NCBI GenBank assembly: GCA_902805565.1
Contig: CADCTP010000001.1
Span: 1-50,151 of the forward strand
Direction: 5' to 3'
From: an uncultured Mycobacteriales bacterium
Lineage (GTDB): Bacteria > Actinomycetota > Actinomycetes > Mycobacteriales > CADCTP01
Length of the DNA stretch: 50,151 bases
This document shows positions 1 to 8,377 of this stretch, piece after piece (position 1 is the stretch's first letter; every line of letters begins with the position of its first letter). The position numbers were made by a program, and so were the translations under genes. The notes under the pieces were generated by a model. That model saw nothing but the letters and a program-made list of their open reading frames with translations. It ran no database searches and had not been told where the DNA came from.

Positions 1-71
1 CGCCCGCGCGCCGGACCGCCGGCCGGGGCGGGTGCCCGGTCGGCGGCGGCGGGGGCGGGGGGCGGCTCCAC
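1..71 (-). CDS. Possible N-terminus of an iron ABC transporter permease (partial)
   Basis: Directly after the stop codon of the iron-binding lipoprotein gene, a GTG at 71-69 opens a frame that stays open to the left edge (23 codons, rich in Ala and Pro). Iron-binding proteins of this class are normally followed by their permease gene, and a polar Pro/Ala-rich start is common in such permeases. No membrane segment falls inside the window, so the call rests on position and an open frame only. Confidence 0.3.
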   Translation of the reverse strand, partial: MEPPPAPAAADRAPAPAGGPARG

Positions 72-1088
72 CTACAGCAGCCCGGCCTGCTGCATCAGCG
101 CCACCACCCGGGGGCCGTTGAGCGCGGCGATGTCCACCGCCGGCGGGTCCAGCTCGGACAGCGGCTTCAGCGCCGGGTTCGGCGCCACCCCGGTGCCGAC
201 CGGGTACTCCAGGGCGGCACTGGCGACCAGGGCGTCCTGGCCCGGCCGGCCGGTGAGGTAGGCGACCAGCTTCTGCGCGTCCTCGGCGTGCTTGCTGGAC
301 CTCAGCACGCCGGCGCCGGAGGTGCTGACGAACGCGCCCGGGTCCTGCTTGCCGAAGAAGTGCAGCTCGACGTTCTTGCTGTTGTCCCCGGACTCGGCCC
401 GGTCCTTGTACCAGTAGTAGTGGTACATCACCCCGGTGCGGACCTCGCCCGCGTTCACCGCGGCCATCACCGCGACGTTGCTGCGGTAGATCTTCGCGTT
501 GTCCTTCAGGCCCTTCAGCCAGGCCGCGGCGGCCTGCTCGCCCTCCAGCTCGACCACGGCGGACACGATCGCCTGGAAGTCCGCGCCGGCGGCCGCGATG
601 CCGACCTGGCCCTTCCAGGCCGGGTCGGCCAGGTCCATGATCGAGGCCGGCAGCCCGGACGCCGGCTGCCGCGCCGGGTTGTACGCGAGCACGGTGGACC
701 GGGCGGCGAACCCGATCCAGTCCTTCTCGGCGGACACGTACGGCGCCGGCACCTGCCCGGTGGTGTCCGGCCCCAGCGGCGCGAACAGACCGGCGTCGGA
801 CACCAGCGTCATCGCCGGCGAGTTCTCGGTGAGGAAGACGTCCGCCGGGGAGGCGGACCCCTCCTGCACCAGCTGGTTGCCCAGCTCGAAGTCACTGCCG
901 TTGCGCAGCGTGACGTTGATCCCGGTCTCCTTGGCGAAGCCGGACAGCATCGCGGTGACCAGGTCCTCGTGCTGGCCGCTGTAGACGATGAGCTCGGTGT
1001 CCGAGCCCCCGCCGAGCCCGCAGCCGGCCGACAGCGACAGCACGGCCGCTCCGACGACAGCCCCGACCGACCGACCGCGCCAGCGCAT
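72..1088 (-). CDS. Fe(3+) ABC transporter substrate-binding lipoprotein (FbpA/FutA type)
   Basis: Periplasmic-type binding protein that delivers ferric iron to an ABC permease. The 338-residue product begins with a lipoprotein signal peptide ending in SAGC (Cys about residue 23), followed by a Gly-rich linker and the class II binding fold starting at LIVYSGQHEDL. The Tyr cluster YHYYWYKD around residue 222 matches the tyrosine ligands of FbpA-like proteins. The ATG at 1088 is preceded by a purine-rich GAGGATGGGG. An IdeR/DtxR-like palindrome lies about 25 nt upstream, so iron repression is likely. The gene is probably first in an operon continuing beyond the left edge. Confidence 0.9.
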   Translation of the reverse strand: MRWRGRSVGAVVGAAVLSLSAGCGLGGGSDTELIVYSGQHEDLVTAMLSGFAKETGINVTLRNGSDFELGNQLVQEGSASPADVFLTENSPAMTLVSDAGLFAPLGPDTTGQVPAPYVSAEKDWIGFAARSTVLAYNPARQPASGLPASIMDLADPAWKGQVGIAAAGADFQAIVSAVVELEGEQAAAAWLKGLKDNAKIYRSNVAVMAAVNAGEVRTGVMYHYYWYKDRAESGDNSKNVELHFFGKQDPGAFVSTSGAGVLRSSKHAEDAQKLVAYLTGRPGQDALVASAALEYPVGTGVAPNPALKPLSELDPPAVDIAALNGPRVVALMQQAGLL

Positions 1089-1112
1089 GCGTTCCCCATC
1101 CTCGTCCAGAAG

Positions 1113-1131
1113 TTAGGGAAACCTTACCTGC
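1113..1131 (-). promoter_or_regulatory. IdeR/DtxR-like iron box
   Basis: TTAGGGAAACCTTACCT lies 25 nt upstream of the iron-binding lipoprotein gene. By eye it matches 12 of 19 positions of the IdeR consensus (TTAGGTTAGGCTAACCTAA), with intact TTAGG and ACCT half-site ends. The match and the neighbouring function support each other; binding itself is inferred. Confidence 0.6.
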
Positions 1132-1157
1132 CACGGGGTGGGTCGGCGCCACCCCCG

Positions 1158-2015
1158 TCAGCGGGTGACCACCGCCACGTGCAGCGGGTGCGGCACCACC
1201 CAGCCCGGGCCGGGCAGCGCGATGTCCCGCAGGTGGGCCAGCAGCAGGGCCCGGGCCGCCGCCGGCAGCGCGCCGGTGCGGCCCTGGACCAGGAAGTCCA
1301 GCAGCTGCTCCCCGGTGCCGGCCGGGTCGGTCCGGACCGCGCCGAGGTCCAGCCGGCCGTCGATGACCGCCTCCCGGACCGTCAGGCCGCGGCCGGGCAG
1401 CTCGGCCCGGACGTCCTCGGCGAACCACTGGCGGTGCCCCTCGTGCGGGGCGACCGCGTCGGTCAGCACGCACAGCGGCTCCAGCGGCGCGGTCAGCGCG
1501 ACCAGCACGCCGCCCGGGCCGAGCCGGTCCAGCGCCCGGTCCAGCGCGGCGCCGACGTCGCCGACGTAGTAGAGCGAGTGCACGAAGTGGACCAGGTCGA
1601 CCGGCCCGGTGCCGGCGTCGGAGGCGAAGTCGGTGACCTGGACGGTGATGGTCAGGCCGGGCAGGCCCAGGCCGGCCAGCCGGGCCGCGACCGCGCCGGC
1701 CGACGGCGGGTGCGGCTCCACCCCGGCGTAGTCGACCCGGCGGCCGCCGGCGGCCAGCGCCGCGGCCAGCGGGCCGTCGACGCTGCCGTCGCCGACCCCG
1801 ACGCCCAGCACGGCGACCGGCCGGTCCCGGACGTGGGCGACCAGGGGTGGCAGCTCGGCGACCAGCCAGTCGCGCAACCGGCCGCGCTGGTCGCTGGCGG
1901 CCTCCCAGACGGCGTGCGTCTCGGCGTACCGCAGGGGGGTGAGGGCGGGGATCGGGGCACCGGCGACGATCGCCCTGAGCTGGACGAGTGTGTCGCTCCG
2001 TGATCGAGTGTGCAC
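1158..2015 (-). CDS. SAM-dependent methyltransferase, histamine N-methyltransferase-like
   Basis: Class I methyltransferase of 285 residues. Motif I is VAVLGVGVGDGSVD (about residue 68), the acidic ribose-binding position is in YAGVEPH, and motif IV/V is DLVHFVHSLYYVGD. The order IGGGxGEID, VEPS, DFIHxxxxLYYVxD and LLWDFL known from animal histamine N-methyltransferase is recognisable here, including LLDFLVQG near residue 238. The methyl acceptor is not known; a small amine or imidazole compound is an inference. GTG 2015 was chosen because TAGCTT (2027-2022) ends 6 nt upstream, a leaderless layout. It is divergent from the PhyH gene, with starts 70 bp apart. Confidence 0.75.
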   Translation of the reverse strand: MHTRSRSDTLVQLRAIVAGAPIPALTPLRYAETHAVWEAASDQRGRLRDWLVAELPPLVAHVRDRPVAVLGVGVGDGSVDGPLAAALAAGGRRVDYAGVEPHPPSAGAVAARLAGLGLPGLTITVQVTDFASDAGTGPVDLVHFVHSLYYVGDVGAALDRALDRLGPGGVLVALTAPLEPLCVLTDAVAPHEGHRQWFAEDVRAELPGRGLTVREAVIDGRLDLGAVRTDPAGTGEQLLDFLVQGRTGALPAAARALLLAHLRDIALPGPGWVVPHPLHVAVVTR

Positions 2016-2021
2016 TTCCAG

Positions 2022-2027
2022 AAGCTA
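2022..2027 (-). promoter_or_regulatory. -10 hexamer of a leaderless start
   Basis: TAGCTT on the minus strand ends 6 nt before the GTG start at 2015, with no ribosome-binding site between them. Confidence 0.5.
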
Positions 2028-2085
2028 CGGCCGAACGGCCCGCACCGCGCAGCGAGACCACCGGGGCTGTGGTTCAGTCGGGGGC

Positions 2086-3051
2086 GTGACCTCCAACCCG
2101 CACCTGTCCGCGGCCACCGCGGCCGGTGCCGCCGACCACGTCGACGTCGCCTGGGACCGCGGCAACGACCAGTGGTGGGACTGGTACATGTCGCTGGCGG
2201 ACAACCCGGCCGCCGCCGGCCCGCCGGTCGGCGGCCCGGCCCCGTACGCCGGCCCGCTGCCCTCCGACGACGCGGTCGCGGCCGAGCTGGCCACGCCGTA
2301 CGCGCTGTCCCGGGACGCCGTGGACTTCTTCGCCGCCGAGTCGTACGTGAAGCTGCCCGGCGTGCTGTCCGCGGGCACGGTCGCCCGGCTGCGGGCCCGG
2401 CTGCGCGAGCTGCTGGACGCGGCCGTCGACCCCGGGGTCGGCTTCCGGAGCCTGGAGATGATGTGGCTGACCGACCCGCTGGTGCGGGCGGCGGTGCTCT
2501 CGCCGCGGATCGGCGGGATCTGCGCCGCGCTGCTGCGGGTCGACCGGGTCCGGCTCTACCACGACAACGCGCTGTCCAAGGAGCCCGGCTCGGGCCGGAC
2601 GCCGTGGCACTACGACGCGCACCACTTCCCGCTGGACACCACCGACGTGGTGACCGCGTGGGCGCCGCTGCAGCCGACGCCGCGGGAGATGGGGCCGCTG
2701 GCCTTCGGCCGGGGGGCCGACACCTGGCGGCTGGCGGCCGGGATCCCGTTCGACAAGCACGGCACGACGTACGACCGGGCGGTGTCCGAGGCGTTCCGGG
2801 ACGCCGGGATCGCGGTCGAGGACGGGCCGTTCGCCGCGGGCGAGGTGAGCTTCCACTCCAGCCTGTGCATGCACACCGCCGCCGGCAACCGGACCGACGT
2901 GGCCCGGATGGTGCTGGCCACGACGTACTTCGCCGACGGTGCCCGGGTGGTGCCGGCCCCCACGATGATCAGCGGGGACTGGCAGAAGTTCGTGCCCGGG
3001 ACCGGGCCGGGCGAGGTCGTCGCCTCCGCGCGCAACCCGGTGGTCGGATGA
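2086..3051 (+). CDS. Phytanoyl-CoA dioxygenase (PhyH) family Fe(II)/2-oxoglutarate oxygenase
   Basis: Non-haem iron oxygenase of 321 residues. The metal site is visible as H-Y-D in WHYDAHHFPLD (about residue 181) and the distal His in CMHTAAGNRTDVAR (about residue 263), whose Arg would bind 2-oxoglutarate. The N-terminus carries an unusual Trp-rich patch, QWWDWYMSLADN. The start is GTG 2086: upstream codons look non-coding, and TTCAGT at 2073-2078 leaves a 7-nt leader. Its stop overlaps the ATG of the next methyltransferase by 4 bp (ATGA), so the two are translationally coupled. Substrate unknown. The context suggests hydroxylation of a methylated small molecule rather than phytanoyl-CoA. Confidence 0.85.
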   Translation: MTSNPHLSAATAAGAADHVDVAWDRGNDQWWDWYMSLADNPAAAGPPVGGPAPYAGPLPSDDAVAAELATPYALSRDAVDFFAAESYVKLPGVLSAGTVARLRARLRELLDAAVDPGVGFRSLEMMWLTDPLVRAAVLSPRIGGICAALLRVDRVRLYHDNALSKEPGSGRTPWHYDAHHFPLDTTDVVTAWAPLQPTPREMGPLAFGRGADTWRLAAGIPFDKHGTTYDRAVSEAFRDAGIAVEDGPFAAGEVSFHSSLCMHTAAGNRTDVARMVLATTYFADGARVVPAPTMISGDWQKFVPGTGPGEVVASARNPVVG

Positions 3052-3854
3052 CCGGCGACACCGCCGACCGCAGCCTCGCGCACTGGAGCGAGGCCGGCCG
3101 GACCGGCATGGAGGCGTTCTACGCGCTGGCCACCGAGGACTACCGGCAGCTCGCCGCGGCCGCCGACTGGCCGGCCCGGCTGGCCGGGCGGGCGACCGGC
3201 GGCCGGGTCCGGCTGCTCGACGTCGCCTGCGGCAGCGGCAAGTGGCCGGCCGCGCTGCTCCGCTCGGGCCTGCCGGCCGAGCCGCGGATCGAGGTCGACC
3301 TGCTCGACCCGTCCGCGTTCAGCATCGCCGAGGCCCGCTCGGTGCTGGCCGCGCCGTTCGTCGCCGCCGCCGAGCACGAGGTGGGCATCGAGGACCTCGA
3401 TCCCGCCGCCGGACCGTACGACGTGGCCTGGGCGGTGCACGCGCTGTACGCGCTGCCGCCGGACCGGCTCGGCGCCGGGCTGGCCCGGATGGCGGCCGCG
3501 GTCCGGCCCGGCGGCCTGGGGATGGTGGCGCAGGCGACTGCGGCCTCGCACTACCTGCGGGTGTACGAGGCGTACCGGGCCGACCACGAGGCCACCCCGT
3601 TCACCAGCGCCGACCAGGTGCTGGCCGGGCTGCGCGAGCTCGGCGCGGACCCGGAGGTCCGGCTGCTGCGCTACCGCACCGGGTCGGCGGACCGGGCCGT
3701 CGTGGGGGGCTTCCTGCAGCGGTGCCTGTTCGACGACACGCTGCCGCTGGCCGCGATGGAGGCCGGCGGGCCGCTGGGCGACTACCTCGCCGGCTGCCGC
3801 GGCCCGGCGGGCTACTCCTTCGACCACGAGGTCGCCCTGATCACCTGGGGCTGA
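3048..3854 (+). CDS. SAM-dependent methyltransferase coupled to the PhyH gene
   Basis: The product of 268 residues has a class I SAM-binding fold: motif I RLLDVACGSGKWPAALL (about residue 55), an acidic loop VDLLDPS, and AWAVHALYALPPDRLG as the post-II region. The tail (VGGFLQRCLF) resembles the DFL segment of the divergent histamine-methyltransferase-like neighbour, so the two may be distant relatives. It starts within the PhyH stop codon (ATGA), which implies one mRNA and joint function. No acceptor substrate can be read from the sequence. Confidence 0.8.
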   Translation: MTGDTADRSLAHWSEAGRTGMEAFYALATEDYRQLAAAADWPARLAGRATGGRVRLLDVACGSGKWPAALLRSGLPAEPRIEVDLLDPSAFSIAEARSVLAAPFVAAAEHEVGIEDLDPAAGPYDVAWAVHALYALPPDRLGAGLARMAAAVRPGGLGMVAQATAASHYLRVYEAYRADHEATPFTSADQVLAGLRELGADPEVRLLRYRTGSADRAVVGGFLQRCLFDDTLPLAAMEAGGPLGDYLAGCRGPAGYSFDHEVALITWG

Positions 3855-3901
3855 CCCGCTCACCCGGGCCGGCCGGCACGGCGCCGCCGGTCCGGGGCCG
3901 C

Positions 3902-3970
3902 GGTCAGGGGCCGCCGGCCCGCGGCGGCCGGTCAGGGGCCGCCGGTCGAGGGGCCGCCGGTCAGGGCCCG
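3902..3970. repeat. Short tandem GGTCAGGGGCCGCCGG repeats
   Basis: GGTCAGGGGCCGCCGG occurs at 3902-3917 and 3930-3945, a variant with one extra base follows at 3944-3960, and a partial copy at 3959-3970 runs into the stop of the DUF4032 gene. The array lies between two convergent genes. It may be replication slippage or part of a weak terminator. Confidence 0.6.
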
Positions 3971-5193
3971 ATGATCCCGCGCAGGCCGGAGTTGACCGTG
4001 AGGTCCTCCGGCACCGCGGGCAGCACCCCGGCGAAGTAGTCCTCCGCCGCGGCCGTCGTACCGACGTCCGTGCCCTTGGCCTCGGACAGGAACCAGCGGT
4101 GTTCGAGGATCTCGTGGAAGACCTCGGCATCGTCCAGCCGGCCCCGCAGGTGCTCCGGCATCGAGGCGATGACCGGCTCGTACACCTCGACCAGCCACCG
4201 GTTCGCCGCCGCCGCCTCCGGGACCCGCCGGGCCTCGCTCTGCTCCAGCCAGCCGCGGAAGCTGGCGATGTCGTTGAGCAGCCGGCGGGCCTGGTTCTCC
4301 TGGGCGTCGATCCCGGTGCGGGCGAACAGCAGCCGCCGGTGGTGCCCCGGCTCGGCGATCCGGGTCCGGACCCGCAGCCGGTTGCCGTCCGGGCCCTGCT
4401 CGATGTCCAGCTCGTCGACGTCGAAGCCGAGCGCGTTGAGCCGGCGCAGCCGCTCGGCGATGCGGTAGCGCTGGTCGCCGGGCTGCAGCAGCTCCTCCCG
4501 GGTCAGCTCGGTCCACAGCGCGTCGTACCGGACGAGGATCTGCTCGGCGACCAGCACCGGGTCCACGTCCTCGGGGAGCGACTCCGCGGCCTGCAGGTCG
4601 AACAGCTCGCCGCCGACCCGCTCGAAGGCCAGGTTCACGTCGTAGGAGCGCATGCCGTCCGACAGCGCCGGCCGCAGCTCCGCGGTCTCCGCGTCCACCA
4701 GGTACGCCGCGAACTGGCCGGCGTCGTGCCGGAACAGCGTGTTCGACAGCGAGCAGTCGCCCCACAGGAACCCGGCCAGGTGCAGCCGGACCAGCAGCTC
4801 GACCAGCGCGTCCAGCAGCCGGTCGGTGAGCTGCGCGCCGCGCGGGTTGGCGAAGAGGTTCCGGTACGGCGTGGAGTAGTCCAGGAACCGGGTGACCAGG
4901 CAGGAGTCCAGGCCCGGCCGGCCGGCGACCACGCCGAGCACCTCGACGGCCGGGATGCCCAGCTCCTGCAGCCGGCGCAGCAGCCGGTGCTCGCGCCGGG
5001 CGAGCCGCTCGTCGATCTCCTTGATGGCGAAGACCTCGCCGCCCTCGACCACGAACCGCACGACGTGCCGGGACAGCCCGCGCTGCCGGATCTCCACCAG
5101 CCGGTCGTCGGTCCAGTCCTCCAGCGGGATGTCCCAGGGGAGGGTCAGCAGGCCGGCGGCCGCCTCGGCCGGCGGCGTGAAGACGAAGTGCAC
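3961..5193 (-). CDS. DUF4032 protein with a lipopolysaccharide-kinase-like domain
   Basis: The 410-residue protein belongs to the actinobacterial DUF4032 family, whose N-terminal half resembles small-molecule and lipopolysaccharide kinases. Visible kinase-like elements are VFAIKEIDERLARRE (Lys-Glu region, about residue 53), the catalytic-loop-like LHLAGFLWGDCSLSNTL (about residue 155, HxGxxWGDxxxxN) and the metal-binding DAE in YLVDAETAEL. The rest is helical and uncharacterised. The true substrate is unknown. It starts at GTG 5193 and is divergent from malE; the 238-bp gap between them holds a palindrome and a promoter. Confidence 0.8.
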   Translation of the reverse strand: MHFVFTPPAEAAAGLLTLPWDIPLEDWTDDRLVEIRQRGLSRHVVRFVVEGGEVFAIKEIDERLARREHRLLRRLQELGIPAVEVLGVVAGRPGLDSCLVTRFLDYSTPYRNLFANPRGAQLTDRLLDALVELLVRLHLAGFLWGDCSLSNTLFRHDAGQFAAYLVDAETAELRPALSDGMRSYDVNLAFERVGGELFDLQAAESLPEDVDPVLVAEQILVRYDALWTELTREELLQPGDQRYRIAERLRRLNALGFDVDELDIEQGPDGNRLRVRTRIAEPGHHRRLLFARTGIDAQENQARRLLNDIASFRGWLEQSEARRVPEAAAANRWLVEVYEPVIASMPEHLRGRLDDAEVFHEILEHRWFLSEAKGTDVGTTAAAEDYFAGVLPAVPEDLTVNSGLRGIIGP

Positions 5194-5258
5194 GCCCGGC
5201 AGTGTCCCTCACGACCGGGGGACCACGCGCCGTCACACTCCCGGTACGCGTGGCAGTT

Positions 5259-5270
5259 ATGAACGTTCAT
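5259..5270. promoter_or_regulatory. ATGAACGTTCAT palindrome, candidate operator for malEFG
   Basis: A perfect 12-bp palindrome with a central CG and AACGTT core, the form typical of LacI-family operators. It lies 20 bp upstream of a consensus TTGACA (5291-5296), in the gap between the DUF4032 gene and malE. No LacI gene is adjacent, so the regulator would act from elsewhere. Confidence 0.45.
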
Positions 5271-5290
5271 CGGTCGCGGTGACGCTCGGC

Positions 5291-5319
5291 TTGACAGGGT
5301 GGCCCACCGTGCCCATCCT
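5291..5319 (+). promoter_or_regulatory. Candidate malE promoter
   Basis: TTGACA (5291-5296), a perfect -35, is followed after 17 nt by CATCCT (5314-5319), a weak -10. This would give a leader of roughly 100 nt before malE. Confidence 0.35.
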
Positions 5320-5431
5320 TCGGCTAACCCTCCCCCGTGTCCTTCCTCGGTCAGCGTTCGAGCCCGACCCTCCGCCGCCGGCAGGACTTCCCGGCTGGAC
5401 GGTCCGCGCCCTTCGACAGGAGTGCCAGCAG

Positions 5432-6706
5432 ATGCACAGACAGCTCCCCAAGCTCCGCACGGCGGCGCTGCTCGCCGCGGTCACGCTCCTCGCGGCCGCG
5501 TGCGGCGGCGGCGGTGGCGACGAGCCCGCGCAGCAGCCGGCGGGCGGCGCGACCTCCGCCGCGTCCGGCGGCTCGCTGACGATCTGGGCGGACGAGGTCC
5601 GCAGCAAGTCGCTGTCCCCGCTGGCGAAGAAGTTCGGCGAGGACAACGGCGTGACGGTGTCGCTGCAGAGCATCCCGGGCGACAAGCTCCAGGCCCAGTT
5701 CGTCACCGCCTCGCAGGCCGGCAAGGCCCCGGACCTGGTGCTGGGCGCGCACGACTGGATCGGCAACCTGGTGCAGAACGGCGCGATCGACCCGGTCCAG
5801 CTGACCTCCGAGCAGTCGGCCGGCTTCAACCCGCTGGCGATCAAGGGCGTCACCTTCGACGGCCAGGTCTACGGGATCCCGTACGCGGTGGAGAACCTGG
5901 CGCTGTTCCGGAACACCGAGCTCGCCCCGGAGGCACCGGCCACCATCGACGAGATGCTGAAGGCCGGCAAGGCGCTGGTGGCGGCCGGCAAGACGCAGGA
6001 GGCCGTGGCCTGGCCGTCCGGCCCGACCGGCAACCCGTACCACGCGTACCCGTTCTACACCGCCGGCGGCGGCTACCTGTTCGGCACGACCGGCGACGGC
6101 GACTACGACCCCAAGGACCTCGGTCTGAGCAAGCCGGAGGGGCAGGCCGCGATGGCCAACTTCGCCAAGTACGGCGAGAAGGGCCAGGGCCTGTTCAAGC
6201 GGTCGATCACCGTGGACAACGACACCGCCCTGTTCACCGGCAAGAAGACCGCGTTCATGGTGGACGGCCCGTGGCGGGTCGCCGACCTGGACAAGTCCGG
6301 GGTCAAGTACGACGTCTCGCCGGTGCCCGGCTTCACCGCCGGCACCCCGGCCAAGCCGTTCGTCGGCGTCCAGTCGATGTACGTGGCCAGCAAGGGCAAG
6401 AACAAGGCCGTGGCCCAGGAGTTCGCGACGAACTTCTTCGCCACCGAGGAGGTCGCGGTCGCGCTCTACAAGGCCGACCCGCGGCCGCCGGCGCTGACCG
6501 CCGCCCTGGAGGCCGTCGCCACCGACAGCCCGACGCTGCAGAAGTTCCTGGACGCCGGCAAGGACGGCGACATCCTGCCGGCCATCCCGGAGATGGCCAC
6601 GGTGTGGGACCCGTGGGGCAAGGCCGAGGCCGCCATCATCGGCGGCGCGGACCCGGCGGGGGCCACCAAGGCGGCCGCCACCGCCATCGAGCGCCAGATC
6701 AAGTAG
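5432..6706 (+). CDS. malE: Maltose-type ABC transporter substrate-binding lipoprotein
   Basis: Extracellular binding protein of the CUT1 sugar importer family, 424 residues. A signal peptide ends in LAAAC (Cys 24), followed by a low-complexity linker and the domain beginning SLTIWADEVRSKSLSP. The segment GIPYAVENLALFRNTEL and the repeated Trp/Pro sugar-binding elements fit maltose/maltodextrin binding proteins. ATG 5432 is preceded by GACAGGAG (5415-5422) at 9 nt. The longer upstream frame lacks a signal peptide and was rejected. It heads malEFG; a strong hairpin follows the stop, which would keep binding-protein mRNA in excess. The exact sugar (maltose, trehalose, other) is not proven. Confidence 0.88.
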   Translation: MHRQLPKLRTAALLAAVTLLAAACGGGGGDEPAQQPAGGATSAASGGSLTIWADEVRSKSLSPLAKKFGEDNGVTVSLQSIPGDKLQAQFVTASQAGKAPDLVLGAHDWIGNLVQNGAIDPVQLTSEQSAGFNPLAIKGVTFDGQVYGIPYAVENLALFRNTELAPEAPATIDEMLKAGKALVAAGKTQEAVAWPSGPTGNPYHAYPFYTAGGGYLFGTTGDGDYDPKDLGLSKPEGQAAMANFAKYGEKGQGLFKRSITVDNDTALFTGKKTAFMVDGPWRVADLDKSGVKYDVSPVPGFTAGTPAKPFVGVQSMYVASKGKNKAVAQEFATNFFATEEVAVALYKADPRPPALTAALEAVATDSPTLQKFLDAGKDGDILPAIPEMATVWDPWGKAEAAIIGGADPAGATKAAATAIERQIK

Positions 6707-6716
6707 TCGACCTCCG

Positions 6717-6745
6717 CGGGCCGGCCGGGATCCCCGGCCGGCCCG
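6717..6745 (+). terminator. Strong hairpin between malE and malF (attenuator or mRNA stabiliser)
   Basis: A 13-bp perfect stem with a 3-nt ATC loop (6730-6732): the left arm 6717-6729 pairs with 6733-6745. No T-tract follows. Its place between binding-protein and permease genes resembles processing or attenuation hairpins that raise the binding-protein to permease ratio. Confidence 0.7.
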
Positions 6746-6778
6746 GCGGTACACCCGTCCCACGGCGAGGAGGCCGAT

Positions 6779-8377
6779 GTGGCGCATCCCGAGGACCTGG
6801 CCGGAGGTGGTGGCCGGCCCCGCTTCGGCCTCACCGCCTCCGGCACGGTGTCGCCCGTCGGCCTGATCGCCAAGATCCTGGTGCTCGGCGTGGTGGCCGC
6901 GATCGCGGTGTGGGGGGCGTTCCCGCTGATCGACCAGGAACGCTGGCTGCTGCTGGCGATCCTGGTGGCGGTGACCGTCCTGCTGTTCGCCGTCTACCTC
7001 TCGCCGCGGCACATCCCGCTGAAGTACCTGCTGCCCGGCACGCTGTTCCTGATCGTCTTCCAGATCGTGCCGGTGATCTACACGATCACCACCGCGTTCA
7101 CGAACTTCGGCGACGCGCACCGGGGGAGCAAGCAGGACGCGGTCACCGCCGTCCAGGCGGCCTCCGTCCGGCAGGTCCCGGGCTCCGCGCAGTACCTGCT
7201 GACGGTCGCCGCCGACGGCGACCCGGCCACCGGCGAGCTGGCCTTCCTGCTCACCGACCCGGCGACCGGCCGGTCCTTCCTGGGCACCCCGGACGGGCTG
7301 GAGGACCTGTCCGACGACGAGGTGACCCGCGCCGCCAACGGCCGGGTCACCGCCGCCGAGGGCTACACCGTGCTCACCGTCGCGCAGGCCGGGGCGCGCA
7401 GCGCCGCCGTCTCCGGCCTCAGCGTCCCGACCGACTCCGGGGCGATCAAGGCGCAGGGGCTGTCCCGGGCGTTCGAGGGCAGCCCGCAGCAGGCGTACGA
7501 CGCCGGCTGCGACTGCGTGCGGGACGCCACCACCGGCCGGACCTGGACCGCCGACGACTCCGTCGGCTACTTCGTCGACGCCGAGGGCAACAACCTCGCC
7601 CAGGGCTGGAAGGTCAACGTCGGCCTGCGGAACTTCGCCGACGTGCTGACCGACCCGGTGATCCGCGGGTCGTTCCTGTCGATCCTGCTGTGGAACTTCG
7701 CCTTCGCGTTCGGGGTGGTCGGGCTGACCTTCGCGCTGGGCCTGCTGGTCGCGATGGCGCTGAACTCCCCGGACCTGCGCGGCCAGCGGATCTACCGCTC
7801 GCTGATCATCCTGCCGTACGCGATGCCGGCGGTGGCGATGCTGCTGGTCTGGCGGGACATGTTCAACACCGACTTCGGCCTGATCAACCGGCTGTTCGGG
7901 CTGGACGTCAACTGGTTCGGCGACGCCTGGACCGCCCGGTTCGCGGTGCTGCTGGTGCAGCTGTGGCTGGGCTACAACTACATGTTCCTGGTCTCCACCG
8001 GCGCGCTGCAGGCGATCCCGAAGGAGCTGACCGAGGCGGCCTCGGTGGACGGCGCCACCCCGGCGTACGCGTTCCGGGCGATCACCTTCCCGCTGCTGCT
8101 GGTCGCGCTGGCCCCGCTGCTGATCTCGTCCTTCGCCTTCAACTTCAACAACTTCAGCGCGATCTACCTGGTCAGCGAAGGCAACCCGTTCCCGCCGGAC
8201 AACCCGCAGGCCGGCGCGACGGACATCCTCATCACTTACACCTACCGGCTGGCCTTCGGCGGCGCCGGGGCCGAGTACGGCTTCGCCGCCGCCGTGTCGA
8301 TCTTCATCTTCCTGATCGTGGCGGTCGTGTCGATCCTCGGCTTCCGCCGCACCCACGCGCTGGAGGAGATCAACTGA
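6779..8377 (+). CDS. malF: Maltose-type ABC transporter permease MalF
   Basis: Inner-membrane permease of a CUT1 importer, 532 residues. There are three N-terminal membrane segments (about residues 25-110), then a large extracytoplasmic insertion (about 110-280). That insertion is diagnostic of MalF (its P2 loop) rather than UgpA-type permeases. The C-terminal half holds the conserved permease core with the EAA motif ELTEAASVDGATPAYAFRAITFP (about residue 418), which contacts the ATPase. The GTG start at 6779 follows GGCGAGGAGG at a good distance. The stop overlaps the malG start by one base (TGATG). Confidence 0.9.
   Translation: MAHPEDLAGGGGRPRFGLTASGTVSPVGLIAKILVLGVVAAIAVWGAFPLIDQERWLLLAILVAVTVLLFAVYLSPRHIPLKYLLPGTLFLIVFQIVPVIYTITTAFTNFGDAHRGSKQDAVTAVQAASVRQVPGSAQYLLTVAADGDPATGELAFLLTDPATGRSFLGTPDGLEDLSDDEVTRAANGRVTAAEGYTVLTVAQAGARSAAVSGLSVPTDSGAIKAQGLSRAFEGSPQQAYDAGCDCVRDATTGRTWTADDSVGYFVDAEGNNLAQGWKVNVGLRNFADVLTDPVIRGSFLSILLWNFAFAFGVVGLTFALGLLVAMALNSPDLRGQRIYRSLIILPYAMPAVAMLLVWRDMFNTDFGLINRLFGLDVNWFGDAWTARFAVLLVQLWLGYNYMFLVSTGALQAIPKELTEAASVDGATPAYAFRAITFPLLLVALAPLLISSFAFNFNNFSAIYLVSEGNPFPPDNPQAGATDILITYTYRLAFGGAGAEYGFAAAVSIFIFLIVAVVSILGFRRTHALEEIN

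Noticed and set aside
5351-8356. A 1,001-codon minus-strand frame across malE and malF
   Set aside because: It is antisense to genes with clear families and membrane patterns, and its own translation is a charged low-complexity string.
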